Assembly: GCF_001500065.1 (NCBI RefSeq)
Contig: NZ_LQIN01000021.1
Location: 1-45,001 of the forward strand
Source: Mycobacterium sp. IS-3022
GTDB lineage: Bacteria > Actinomycetota > Actinomycetes > Mycobacteriales > Mycobacteriaceae
Direction of reading: 5' to 3'
DNA length: 45,001 nt
Part shown: in pieces, positions 16,807 to 24,542 of the stretch
How positions within the stretch are numbered: the first letter of the stretch is position 1
How the letters are laid out: every line of letters starts with the position of its first letter
The notes under the pieces: model-generated
Told to the model about the DNA's origin: nothing
The model's database searches: none
What the model saw: the letters and a program-made list of their open reading frames with translations, nothing else
Program-made: the position numbers and the translations under genes

Positions 16807-19800
16807 GCCAGCAGCGCTTGTGCCCGGGCCAGCTCGGGCCACGTGCTGTCCGGCGGGAATCGTCCGACGGCTTCGGCCAGGACGCCGCGCGCCGAATCGC
16901 CGCGCAGCTGCAATATGTCGGCGGCGGAGCGCAATTCGAATATCGCCGCGCCTTGTGTGCGCGCCAACGCGAGGGCATCCTGCAGGCAGCGGTCCCGGCT
17001 GTCGGTGTCGGCTTCGGTGTGTGCCCGCAACCGGCACAGCTCGGCGTCGTAGAAATGCACATCGGTCTCTGCAGCCAACTGCAGCGCGGCGTTGAGCCGC
17101 GCGCGGGCTTCGTCGGTCCTGCCCGCCGCGAACAGGAGCCTCGCGACGATGCTGTCGTAGAAGGTGAGGAACATCCGCACTTCGGCTGCGCGCCAGGCTT
17201 CGACGAGCATGGTCATGGTGCCGATGTGGGTCTCGAGCGCCGCGGCCTCGACATGTTCGGACGTCAGCGCCCGCAACCCGTCCACGGTGCATTGCTGCGT
17301 CGCGGCGATCAGTGCCCACGCGTCGAATCCGTACCGCTGGGCGTCGGCGGCCAACGTGGCGACGATCGCTGCGGCGCGATCGAGTTCGCCGGCTTCGATG
17401 TGCATCCAGGCTTCGTAGCTTCGCGCGTATGCGGCGCTGTAGGGGCCTTGCGGGAATCCGAGGTGCTCGACGCGGCGGGTGGTTCGGTCGAACTCCGCCT
17501 GCGCACCGGCGAAGTCGCCCATCACCAGGCGGGCAGCGGCCAGGTGGGTGTAGATCGATGCCAGCGGCTCGTTGGGGATGAACCAGTGTGCCTCGTCTTC
17601 GCCGGCGCCGACGTCGGTGCGGACAGCGACCGACTCTAAACCGTCTCGCGCAGCATGGAATTGGCCGCGGTACCACGCCAGCATCGCGAAGCCCGCGTCG
17701 TTGTTCACCAGGAACCAGGCGACGTTCCCGCTCTGTCCGGCGCGGACGGCGGTGAGCACCTGCTCGGCACGTCGCAGGTCGGCGCGGGTGGCGTAGAAGC
17801 CGTACAGGGCCGTCATCGTGGTCAGGAATTCCTCGGTGAGCTCGGTTCCCACCACCTGAAGGCAGCGTTCGAAGTCGATGGCGGCCTGAGCGCTGGAGGT
17901 GCCCTCGACCGCCGAGGCCAAAAAGCCGCGGCGGAGCCGGATCTCCACCTCCCGCCGGTCGCGGTGGCTGCCGGGCGTCATGCGCTCGACCCGTGCGATC
18001 GCCTCGTTGAGGAAGCCGAGAGATTCACCGAGCGCGCCGCGGCGTCGGGCGTCGGAGGCGGCCTGTTGGTACGCCGTCGCCGCATCGTCGAACCGCTGTG
18101 CCTCGTCGTAATGCCGTGCGACAAGGCGCCAATCGGGCTTTCCGTCGGCGGAACCGGCGTCGAGGGCGGTTGCGATCCGGCCGTGCAGCGTTCGCCGGAC
18201 GCTGGGTGGGGACAGCTCGTAGGCGACTTCGCGCAGGAGTTCGTGGCGGAACCGGAAAGTCTCTGCGCCGACCCGCTCGACGACCAGGGCGTCCTCGAGG
18301 GCGCCGACGACGTCGTCGACGTCCGCTTCGGGCAGGTCTGTCGCCGACAGCAGCAGTTGCCGGTCGAACTCGCGCCCGATGGTCGCGGCGGCCGCCACGA
18401 CCGGCACGGTGTTGTGTGTCGCACGCAGCCGGGACAGCAGCGACTCGTAGAGAGCATCGGGGACATGTCCGTTGTGCTCGGCCGGTACCGGGAGGTGGCC
18501 GAGACCGGTGACGATTTCCTCTACGTAAAGCGGCACACCGTCGCACCGCTCGCGCACGGATCGCCGGACTTCGCCGGGCACGTCGGGTGCGAGGGCGACG
18601 ATCAGCGCGTCGGTGTCGTCGTCGCTGAGGGGTTTGACGTCGAACAACTTGACGTTGCCGGCGCTGGGCAGCTTGACGGTGTCGCGCGCGGTGATCACGA
18701 CGAGTACTCGCCCGAGTCGTGCGCTGAGGATGTCGTCGACCACTTCCACGGTTGACGGGTCGAACCAGTGCAGGTCCTCGACCACCAGCACGCCCGGACC
18801 GTCACCGAGGCACGCGATGAGGTAGTCGTCGACGGCTTCGGCGATGTCCTCATACAGCTTGCTGCCTTCTGCCTTCGCCGCTTGGTAACCGGCCTCGGCG
18901 GGGATGCCCAGCACCGGCGCCAGCAGGGGCAGCGTCGTCGCCGGATCACGTCCGAGGCCGGTGATCTCCTCTTCGAGGAGTCGCAGCCGTTCGCCCTGCT
19001 CGGTGAGTCGGTCTATGCCACAACGCCTCTCGAGTAGCTCGCGCACGGGATGAAGACCCGCGGCGGTGTGGAACGGCGAGCCGAACACGGCGAGCACCGT
19101 GGCGCCCGCCTGCTCGGCGAGGCTGACGGCCGCCTGGGCGAGACGGCTCTTGCCGATACCGGCCTCACCGACAAAAGCGACACCGGCCGTATCGAGGGTG
19201 CCCGCCTGCGCGCGGGCCCAGCACTCGTCGAGGTATGCCAGCTCTTCGCTGCGGCCGACCAACGGGCCCAACGGCGCTCGGCTGGACTTCGCGCGTTCGA
19301 CGAGTACCTGGTGGTGGATGAGCGGCTCCTCCACACCCTTCACGGGAAGCGCCGGTCGCGGCGCGAGATCGAAGGTGTCGCGGATCAACGGCTCGACCGC
19401 GTCGCTGACCACGACGGTGCCCGGCGGCGCGATGCTGGACACCCTGGCGGTCAGGTTCGCGGCGAACCCGTAGACGTCGTCCTGGCCGGTGTCGAGGTAC
19501 ACCAGGCCGCGGTGCACGCCGACGCGGACACTGACCTCGACGCCGAAGCGCTCGCGTGCCTGTGCGCTGAGCCGGGCGACGTCGCGGGTGATGTCCAGCC
19601 CGGCCTGCACCGCCCGGCGGACGTCGTTCTCGTGGGCGTGTGGATAGCCGAAGACGACCAGCAGGCCGTCGCCCTTCGTCGACCCGATATGGCCCTCGTA
19701 GCGGTCGACGATCCGCTGTACCTGGTCGCGGTACTTGCCGACGATGATGCGGTACGCCTCGGGCTCGACGACGGTCGAGAGCACCGTCGAGTCGACGAGG

Positions 19801-20003
19801 TCGCAGAACAGCAGCGTGAGCCGGCGCAGCTCACCGCCCGTCGTGGGTGCCGCCAGGAGGTCTTCGGCGTCCGGGTTTCGGTGGTCGACGGCCAGCACTC
19901 GCTCGGCCAACGACGTCGCGGTCGCACGGTCGCCGCGGTTGATGGCTTGCACTGCGCGGTCGAGTAACTCGTCGACCGCTTGCCGGTGATCGCGATCGGT
20001 CAC
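16803..20003 (-). CDS. Class III nucleotide cyclase fused to AAA/STAND ATPase and TPR-like repeats
   Basis: 1066-aa signalling protein. Residues about 60-235 form a class III cyclase domain: metal aspartates D68 (LFCDLVDS) and D112 (TKGDG), substrate-specifying D176, transition-state N183 and R187. Spacing matches mycobacterial Rv1625c as I recall it, except that the adenine-contacting Lys is at 110 instead of the expected 108. Residues about 248-520 form a NTPase with Walker A GEAGIGKS (279-286) and Walker B VLVVEDLHW. The C-terminal half is helical and repeat-like. There is no LuxR HTH, unlike many such regulators. The start is GTG, overlapping the upstream stop as GTGA. It may sense ligand and produce cAMP or act as an NTP switch for the cluster. 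Confidence 0.88.
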   Translation of the reverse strand: MTDRDHRQAVDELLDRAVQAINRGDRATATSLAERVLAVDHRNPDAEDLLAAPTTGGELRRLTLLFCDLVDSTVLSTVVEPEAYRIIVGKYRDQVQRIVDRYEGHIGSTKGDGLLVVFGYPHAHENDVRRAVQAGLDITRDVARLSAQARERFGVEVSVRVGVHRGLVYLDTGQDDVYGFAANLTARVSSIAPPGTVVVSDAVEPLIRDTFDLAPRPALPVKGVEEPLIHHQVLVERAKSSRAPLGPLVGRSEELAYLDECWARAQAGTLDTAGVAFVGEAGIGKSRLAQAAVSLAEQAGATVLAVFGSPFHTAAGLHPVRELLERRCGIDRLTEQGERLRLLEEEITGLGRDPATTLPLLAPVLGIPAEAGYQAAKAEGSKLYEDIAEAVDDYLIACLGDGPGVLVVEDLHWFDPSTVEVVDDILSARLGRVLVVITARDTVKLPSAGNVKLFDVKPLSDDDTDALIVALAPDVPGEVRRSVRERCDGVPLYVEEIVTGLGHLPVPAEHNGHVPDALYESLLSRLRATHNTVPVVAAAATIGREFDRQLLLSATDLPEADVDDVVGALEDALVVERVGAETFRFRHELLREVAYELSPPSVRRTLHGRIATALDAGSADGKPDWRLVARHYDEAQRFDDAATAYQQAASDARRRGALGESLGFLNEAIARVERMTPGSHRDRREVEIRLRRGFLASAVEGTSSAQAAIDFERCLQVVGTELTEEFLTTMTALYGFYATRADLRRAEQVLTAVRAGQSGNVAWFLVNNDAGFAMLAWYRGQFHAARDGLESVAVRTDVGAGEDEAHWFIPNEPLASIYTHLAAARLVMGDFAGAQAEFDRTTRRVEHLGFPQGPYSAAYARSYEAWMHIEAGELDRAAAIVATLAADAQRYGFDAWALIAATQQCTVDGLRALTSEHVEAAALETHIGTMTMLVEAWRAAEVRMFLTFYDSIVARLLFAAGRTDEARARLNAALQLAAETDVHFYDAELCRLRAHTEADTDSRDRCLQDALALARTQGAAIFELRSAADILQLRGDSARGVLAEAVGRFPPDSTWPELARAQALLA

Positions 20004-20557
20004 AGCTTGATGAACACCGGCACGATCGTGTCCGCCTTGCCGTCCGGATGGCGCACCGCAACATCGGCGAAATAGACCGCGCCGGGCAGTCCGGTGGCGT
20101 CGACTTCGATCTCGAAGGTCACTTCCGTGGGTCCCAGTGTGCCCAGCGGCTTCTGTTGGGGATCCCGCCCGGCGGTGGGCAGCAACGTGATTCGGTCATG
20201 CGGAACGAACAGGTAGCCGTTCGACAGCGGTGTCGCCAACGTGAGCTGACGCTGCACTTCGATCCGCACAGTAGGAAACTTCTCAGACCGCACAGTTTTC
20301 TTGGCCGGCGCGCGTGCGGCATTCGCCGAACCTGCGGACCCGGTTCCGGATCCAGACCCGCAGCCGCAGTTGCCGACCGGTGCGCAGATCTTCTGTGAGG
20401 TGCAGCAGTTCAGGGCGGCGGCGCTGAACGCGAGGCTGCTCTTGACCGCGACGTCGACGAGTTGTTGCACGGTGGCGGTGCAGTCGTGTGGTTGCGGATG
20501 GGGCTCGCCGACGTCGATGCGGTCGACAGGTCGACAGGCGGTGTGGCTGCAGTTCAT
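20000..20557 (-). CDS. Cysteine-rich 185-aa protein of unknown family, beta-rich C-terminus
   Basis: No family recognised. The first 80 residues hold at least nine cysteines (for example NCCTSQKICAP and GNCGCGSG), followed by a Gly/Ser/Ala linker. The rest is beta-rich and ends in FADVAVRHPDGKADTIVPVF, like the last strands of an Ig-like or COG1470-type beta-sandwich. No signal peptide or membrane helix. The start is the ATG at 20557, overlapping the stop of the 465-aa gene by one base (TGATG); the stop overlaps the cyclase start. It is thus made in step with its neighbours. The cysteines could bind metal or form a structural disulfide block. Confidence 0.75.
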   Translation of the reverse strand: MNCSHTACRPVDRIDVGEPHPQPHDCTATVQQLVDVAVKSSLAFSAAALNCCTSQKICAPVGNCGCGSGSGTGSAGSANAARAPAKKTVRSEKFPTVRIEVQRQLTLATPLSNGYLFVPHDRITLLPTAGRDPQQKPLGTLGPTEVTFEIEVDATGLPGAVYFADVAVRHPDGKADTIVPVFIKL

Positions 20558-21954
20558 CAGTGCCCCTTGGGTTGTGGGCCGGCACCGAGCATGAGGCCGA
20601 AAATCCGCCATGGGTCGGTCGCCAGCCGGGCCGACACCTTGGCACCGAAATCCACCATCTCGGTCGGCTCGAAACCGCACTTCGCCCAGTGGTTCACCAG
20701 GCCGGCGTACTCGGTCGACACCTCCGTCACGCAGCTGGCCCACAGGTCGACCGCCTCGGCGACGGCAGGAGAGATGGGCTGCTGGCATCCGCACGGGGCG
20801 CCGGCCGCCGGCAACGACGCGCAGACCGTCGGATCGAACGGCTTGGCCGGCTTACCGGTCGAGACGGACACTTTCCAACCGACGAGGCCCGACGGCGGGT
20901 TCAGGGCGCAACCGACCAGCATGCTCTCCCCGATGGCGGCGTATCCGCCGATGACGGCGAACATGATGGTGGCGATCGCCGGCACGCCGGCGAACTTGAC
21001 CTCCTTCAGCGTCATGATGCGGACGCCGCGCTTTTCCTTCTGGAAGTCGATGTAGCCGCGGTCGAGGATGGTGAACCCGTCGTCTGCGGTGTTCGCGCGG
21101 TCGTCGTCGATGTCGTAGTTGACGAACGCGCCGTCGGCTCGTTCGCCCTTCCAGTACTTGATCGCGGTCCTGAGCCGGTAGCCGGGAACCACGCCGCACA
21201 GGGTGCTGATGCTCTCCAGTACGCGACTCCACCCGTAGCTGTCCGGCGTCTTCGGGATGGGCTTCATGTCGCAGAAGAACGGGCTGCAGCGGGGCCAGTT
21301 CGCGGGATCGGCCACGCGTTTGACTTTGCTGACGATCAACCCGTCCCGGAAATATTCGGCCTTGAGGACGGCGTACTCGCCGCATGCGTCGCGCCGGATG
21401 TCGAACTCGAACGACACGTGGCGCACATACAACAGGACCGCTTGGCTGACCAGGTTCTGGTTTGCCGCGGTTTCGATGACCGCTTTGAAGTCCGCGCGGC
21501 CTTCGAAGGCGCCGCCGAACAGTTCCAGCAGCGCTTGCCCGCCGGTCTCCGAAACGGGACCGGTCGCGCCGGGAACGGCCACCGCAAGTGCATCGGCAAA
21601 CAGCTGGCGCTCCTCCTCGGCCCGAGAAGTCAACTGCCAGTGAGCACCGACGACGTAGAGGAACCGCGCCATCTCGACCGGTCCGATGTCGACCTCTTCC
21701 TGAACCGCGGCGGTGGTGCGCATCTCGGCGAACTCGCGCAATGCCGCTGTGCGAGACGGGAATTCGGTCTGCTCGGGATCCACCGAGAGCTGGCGGACGA
21801 ATCGGCGGAGGTCGTCGAACCAGCCCTGACGCCCCGGGCCGGTGGTTCCCGGCAGGAACGCTTCCACTCGTGCGGTGACGTTGGGATCGTCCACCGCGAC
21901 CACCGCGTCGTCGAGCGCGCCGTAGAGCGCGAGCAAAGAATGAAGGGTGGCCAT
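20557..21954 (-). CDS. 465-aa protein of unknown family, first gene of the cyclase/FAD operon
   Basis: No family recognised with confidence. The N-terminal 150 residues look helical. The middle (about 175-320) is alpha/beta with aromatic-rich stretches (SFEFDIRRDACGEYAVLKAE, NWPRCSPFFCDMKPIP) that could be a START/SRPBCC-like lipid pocket, a guess only. A hydrophobic segment follows (GVPAIATIMFAVIGGYAAIG, about 330-350). The C-terminal part is cysteine-bearing (PCGCQQP, ASCVTE, KCGF). A good ribosome site (GGAGG about seven bases before the ATG) supports the start. It leads a four-gene overlapping operon and is divergent from the 211-aa/prenyl synthase pair across only 87 bp. Possible roles are scaffold or lipid binding. 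Confidence 0.78.
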   Translation of the reverse strand: MATLHSLLALYGALDDAVVAVDDPNVTARVEAFLPGTTGPGRQGWFDDLRRFVRQLSVDPEQTEFPSRTAALREFAEMRTTAAVQEEVDIGPVEMARFLYVVGAHWQLTSRAEEERQLFADALAVAVPGATGPVSETGGQALLELFGGAFEGRADFKAVIETAANQNLVSQAVLLYVRHVSFEFDIRRDACGEYAVLKAEYFRDGLIVSKVKRVADPANWPRCSPFFCDMKPIPKTPDSYGWSRVLESISTLCGVVPGYRLRTAIKYWKGERADGAFVNYDIDDDRANTADDGFTILDRGYIDFQKEKRGVRIMTLKEVKFAGVPAIATIMFAVIGGYAAIGESMLVGCALNPPSGLVGWKVSVSTGKPAKPFDPTVCASLPAAGAPCGCQQPISPAVAEAVDLWASCVTEVSTEYAGLVNHWAKCGFEPTEMVDFGAKVSARLATDPWRIFGLMLGAGPQPKGH

Positions 21955-22041
21955 TTGCGCCTCCTCCCCCCGCGGGTGCGCATAGCATACCGTGGCACCG
22001 CCCTTCCGAGCAGGGCAATTGTCGGGAAGGTAAAACGCCTT
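21955..22041. promoter_or_regulatory. Shared 87-bp divergent promoter region
   Basis: Both arms of the cluster start from this short segment, so their transcription is likely linked. On the minus strand a TATGCT hexamer (about 21984-21989) could be a -10 element, followed by GGAGG ahead of the 465-aa gene. On the plus strand GGAAGG precedes the ATG at 22042 at a rather long distance. No clear operator palindrome was seen. Confidence 0.45.
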
Positions 22042-22677
22042 ATGACCCGCGAGTTTGGCGACGACGGACCGCTCGCCGACCTGCCGTGGGCGTCGGTTTT
22101 CGACCCCGCCGCCAACGCCCGCGCCCTCAGCGCCATCCAGGCCGAGGGGTTTCGCGCCGCCAGCCAGATTGTCGATCGGTTCGTGCGCCTTGGTCGGCCC
22201 GATGGCGACTCCGCGACGACCGCGGATGCGGCCCCCGGTTCACCGGACCTCGAGAAGCTCAGCCGCGCATGGTGGTCGGTGGCCGGCCAGTTGCTGCTCG
22301 GCAATGGCAGCGCGCGCGAGGTGGAACTCGACTTGTCCAGTCCGGGCGGGCAGCAGGGCGTCGTGCTGGCGTCGCCGATCCCGGGGCGGGCGGAGACGGT
22401 GGTGTGGTTGCACAATCGCACCGGCAAGGACTACGGCCGAATCCGGTTGCGGTGCAGTGACCTCCTGGCGCGTGACGGTTCGGTGATCGAGTCGCGCGAG
22501 GTGGCGCTGGACCCGCACGAGGTGGAGATGCCACCGAGGTGCAGTCGCGGCATCGCCGTGGCGCTCGAGGTGTCCGGGGCCGCACAGCCCGGTATGTACC
22601 GGGGGACCCTGCTCGTCGACGCCGACGACAACCTGTGGCTGCCGGTGGCGCTGACTCTGCGGGCGCCGGAGTCATGA
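22042..22677 (+). CDS. 211-aa protein of unknown family, beta-sandwich-like C-terminus
   Basis: No named family recognised. Residues 1-95 are helical (ALSAIQAEGFRAASQIVDRF), followed by a beta-rich half with VVWLHNRTGKDYGRIRLRC and a closing PGMYRGTLLVDADDNLWLPV that reads like the last strands of a COG1470/Ig-like domain. The same kind of ending appears in the 185-aa protein of the divergent arm. No signal peptide. The stop overlaps the prenyl synthase start as ATGA, so it is probably a partner, carrier or scaffold of that enzyme. Confidence 0.8.
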   Translation: MTREFGDDGPLADLPWASVFDPAANARALSAIQAEGFRAASQIVDRFVRLGRPDGDSATTADAAPGSPDLEKLSRAWWSVAGQLLLGNGSAREVELDLSSPGGQQGVVLASPIPGRAETVVWLHNRTGKDYGRIRLRCSDLLARDGSVIESREVALDPHEVEMPPRCSRGIAVALEVSGAAQPGMYRGTLLVDADDNLWLPVALTLRAPES

Positions 22678-23726
22678 CGAGCACGGCGGACCGGGCCGAC
22701 CTGGTGTCGTCGGTCGACGAGAGGCTGCGCGAGGTGGCGCGCCTGGTGCGGCGCTCGATGCTGGACGCGTTGCCGGATGGGGAGCCGGGCCGTTGGCTCT
22801 ATGCGCCCATGCGCGAGTATCCGTCGCGGCCCGGCAAGGCGTTGCGTCCGGCGCTGTGTCTGGCCGCCAGCCGGGTGTTCGGCGCCTCGTCCGACGACGC
22901 GCTCGGTGTCGCCGTCGCGATCGAATTGCTGCACAACGCGTTTCTGGTGCACGACGACATCGCCGACGGCAGCGAGATGCGTCGCGGAAGGCCGACCCTG
23001 GCGGCCACCTATGGGATGGCGGCGGCGCTCAACGCCGGCGACGGGTTGGCCGTCGTGGCGGGGCAGGTGCTGCGGCGGGCGACCCGTCGGCTCGATCGCG
23101 ACCTCGCCGACCTGGTGTGGGCGGAGTTCGACACGATGGCGATGCGCACGCTGGAGGGCCAGGCGCTCGAGGTGGGTTGGCAGGCCGATCACGTCGAGGA
23201 TCTGGGGCCTGCCGACTATCTCGAGCTGATCATGCACAAGACGTGTTGGTACACCACGATTCACCCGTTGCGGGTCGGCGCGATCGTCGGCTCCCGAGGC
23301 ACCGCGGACCTCGCCCCGCTGGTGCGGTTCGGGTTCCACTTCGGCGCCGCGTTTCAGATCCGCGACGATCTGCTGAACCTCATCGGCGACGAACGGCTGT
23401 ACGGCAAGGAGATTCTCGGCGATCTGTACGAGGGCAAACGGACGCTGACACTGATGCATTTGCTGTCGGTGGTGCGAGGGGAGGATCGCGAGTTCGTCCG
23501 GAACTATCTGAGGCTGCAGCGTTCTGAGCGGTCCCGTGATCTCGTGCTGAGGATCCGGGCGTTGATGGACGAGTACGGCAGCATCGACTTCACCGGAGAG
23601 TACGCCGAAGGCATCCTGCTGGTCGCCGAGGAGTATTTCGAGCAGGCGTTCGCCGGTGCCCGCCCCGGTCCGGATCTGGACTTCCTGCGCGCGTTGGTGC
23701 CCTACGTGTGGGCGAGGTGGCGCTAG
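22674..23726 (+). CDS. trans-polyprenyl diphosphate synthase (GGPP synthase-like)
   Basis: 350-aa isoprenyl diphosphate synthase that condenses IPP with an allylic diphosphate. The first aspartate-rich motif is DDIAD (residues 94-98) with the downstream RRGRPT. The second is DDLLN (231-235), where the usual last Asp is Asn, a common variant. Residues before the first motif (NAFLVHDD) fit short-chain enzymes making C15-C25 products, but chain length is not certain. It is coupled to the 211-aa gene and divergent from the cyclase/FAD operon. Its 3' end overlaps the convergent amidase gene by three bases. It could supply a prenyl substrate for the FAD enzyme. Confidence 0.9.
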   Translation: MTSTADRADLVSSVDERLREVARLVRRSMLDALPDGEPGRWLYAPMREYPSRPGKALRPALCLAASRVFGASSDDALGVAVAIELLHNAFLVHDDIADGSEMRRGRPTLAATYGMAAALNAGDGLAVVAGQVLRRATRRLDRDLADLVWAEFDTMAMRTLEGQALEVGWQADHVEDLGPADYLELIMHKTCWYTTIHPLRVGAIVGSRGTADLAPLVRFGFHFGAAFQIRDDLLNLIGDERLYGKEILGDLYEGKRTLTLMHLLSVVRGEDREFVRNYLRLQRSERSRDLVLRIRALMDEYGSIDFTGEYAEGILLVAEEYFEQAFAGARPGPDLDFLRALVPYVWARWR

Positions 23727-24418
23727 CGCAGGCCGGCTTCGATGTCGGCGACCGCCGCGGATGCCGCTGGCCCGCAGATGGTGTGCAGGTCGACGGGTCC
23801 GGCGGAACGGAGCTGTTCTATGCGGTTCTCGAGGTCGCCCGAGGCGACGTGGGCGTAGAGGTTGGCGCCCGGGCATGAGGTGTCGGGGCTGGCGTCGCGG
23901 TGGCCGGCCAATGTGTCGGTCGGGATGCCGAATCGTTGTGCGGCCCAGGCGAATGCGAGCGCAGCGCCGTCGAGCTGTTCTTCGGTGATCGGTTCTTCGT
24001 CGAAGTTTCCCTCGCAGACGACGAGGAAGTGGCCGGTCGGGTCGTAATTTGTCGCGGTGTCGCCGACGAGTTCGGGCTTTCGCAGCTCGTAGATGTTGCC
24101 GTTGCGGTCGACGCTGAGGTGGTAGGCGATGTCGATCCAGCCGTGGGTGTCCTGGTGGTAGTGCTGGTGTTGGCGCAGGCGAGCCGGCGCGTTGGCGTTG
24201 TCCCCGAGCGTCACCGCCGTGTGGTGGATCGTCATGCGGACGGGGGTGTGGGGCGTGCCGCCCGGACGCGGCGGATTGGCGCCCCACGCGTCGCGGCACA
24301 GCACCGCGTGGGACGGGGTCGCGGACGCGGTGGGTTCCGTCGAGCAGGCGGTGGCGGCCGCCGCCAAGCCGGCCAGCTGCAGGAGACTGCGCCGGCTGAG
24401 CGCGAGGCGGCTGTCCAT
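23723..24418 (-). CDS. PGRP/amidase_2 peptidoglycan amidase, Tat-exported lipoprotein
   Basis: 231-aa predicted N-acetylmuramoyl-L-alanine amidase that cleaves the lactyl-amide bond between glycan and stem peptide. The N-terminus carries a twin-arginine motif (SRRSLLQLAG, Arg9-10) and a lipobox ATAC (Cys25). Zinc ligands of the amidase_2 fold are present: IHHTA (His65), HRDASPDTSCPG (His173, Cys182), and the conserved YHLSVDRNGNIYE near residue 100. Start and length fit the family. It is divergent from the metallopeptidase gene across 124 bp. It belongs to a local group of envelope-acting hydrolases. Confidence 0.9.
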   Translation of the reverse strand: MDSRLALSRRSLLQLAGLAAAATACSTEPTASATPSHAVLCRDAWGANPPRPGGTPHTPVRMTIHHTAVTLGDNANAPARLRQHQHYHQDTHGWIDIAYHLSVDRNGNIYELRKPELVGDTATNYDPTGHFLVVCEGNFDEEPITEEQLDGAALAFAWAAQRFGIPTDTLAGHRDASPDTSCPGANLYAHVASGDLENRIEQLRSAGPVDLHTICGPAASAAVADIEAGLR

Positions 24419-24542
24419 GTGGTCACCATACGGACCAGCGGGGCGGGGCGTCGGCCGTCGAGGGATTCATCGGCAGCGGCTTTTCGCATATTCTTCGTGC
24501 CTGAGCGGCAGAGCGACGGCCGCCGGCGATGGAGAGGTTCGA

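Noticed and set aside
14755..23726. Family 2B encapsulin system (cyclic-nucleotide shell with prenyl synthase cargo)
   Set aside because: A prenyl synthase and a cyclase are present, but no gene in the window looks like an encapsulin shell protein or has a cNMP-binding domain.
14755..23726. Carotenoid biosynthesis cluster
   Set aside because: Phytoene synthase and lycopene cyclase are missing, and the FAD enzyme has a large atypical insertion; a plain carotenoid cluster is not supported.
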